A stretch of DNA of 45,148 bases from Clostridiaceae bacterium BRH_c20a. GTDB lineage: Bacteria; Bacillota; Peptococcia; Peptococcales; BICA1-8. Under the pieces are notes generated by a model. That model searched no databases. It saw only the letters and a list, made by a program, of their open reading frames with translations, and was not told where the DNA came from. Positions 45,125 to 45,148 of this stretch are shown here, one piece after another (position 1 is the stretch's first letter; each line of letters begins with the position of its first letter). The DNA lies in NCBI GenBank assembly GCA_000961765.1, contig LADT01000061.1:1-45148 (forward strand). Direction: 5' to 3'. Position numbers and translations under genes: made by a program.

Positions 45125-45148
45125 TTTAGGTTGAGGCTAAGGCTAAGG
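45125..45148. repeat. hexamer repeat at window end
   Basis: TAGGTTGAGGCTAAGGCTAAGG begins shortly after the flhO stop codon and continues beyond the window; it is another member of the AAGGTT family. Confidence 0.75.

Overview
The window looks like chromosomal DNA of a low-GC, spore-forming, flagellated anaerobe of the Firmicutes, most likely a member of the Clostridia (Peptococcaceae or Syntrophomonas-like). The evidence is the sporulation genes spoIID, spoIIQ and spoIIID, the flagellar rod gene flhO, a two-subunit oxygen-sensitive class I fumarase, strong AGGAGG ribosome binding sites with many TTG and GTG starts, and a gene order (sua5-mntP-ywlE-rpiB-ywlG-glyA-upp-wecB-atp, then ywmB-murA-spoIID-spoIIQ-spoIIID-mbl-flhO) that matches the Bacillus subtilis ywl-atp-ywm region. 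I do not name a species.

Layout. 302-1504: Kef-type cation antiporter. 1559-3680 (minus): histidine kinase and OmpR-type regulator, divergent from a five-gene operon (3948-8993) with a lipoprotein, MacB-type ATPase, MacA-type fusion protein, MacB-type permease and a TolC-like coiled-coil protein. 9572-15448: C4-dicarboxylate block (sdhCAB, both fumarase subunits, malic enzyme), which would carry succinate, fumarate, malate and pyruvate interconversion. 15938-16564: GntR-RCK_C regulator resembling the c-di-AMP sensor BusR. 16777-25479: housekeeping genes for tRNA t6A synthesis, Mn export, protein phosphatase, pentose phosphate, one-carbon, pyrimidine salvage and UDP-ManNAc synthesis. 25724-32926: complete F1Fo ATP synthase operon with atpZ and atpI. 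33352-35820: a YueI-like gene and a DUF4127 lipoprotein. 36293-45112: cell-wall, sporulation, shape and flagellar genes, interrupted by a frameshifted REP-associated (IS200-like) transposase.

The most unusual aspect is the intergenic DNA. The genes are ordinary, but almost every gap between operons, and several within them, is packed with dispersed repeats of at least nine kinds: (1) AAGGTT/AACCTT hexamer tracts, often as inverted arms around an AT-rich core and linked to a TAGTAATGC-N4-GCATTACTA hairpin; (2) arrays of a ~30-bp unit with a GCGTCTGACA core that invert in the middle of the gap; (3) palindromes with a GTAGGGGCGC...GCGTCC frame, also found twice in opposite orientation inside the transposase reading frame; (4) GTCATTGCGA...GCAATCTC elements; (5) GTCATCCTGAGCG...AGGATC elements; (6) 7-bp words such as AGTCCAT, AGCCACT, TAGAATG and CCCTGGT; (7) 8-bp words such as CAGTGCTA; (8) long perfect inverted repeats across gene 3' ends; (9) a ~184-bp nested inverted element before spoIIID. 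Several repeats supply the stop codon or last residues of the gene they abut. No rRNA, tRNA or CRISPR array was seen.
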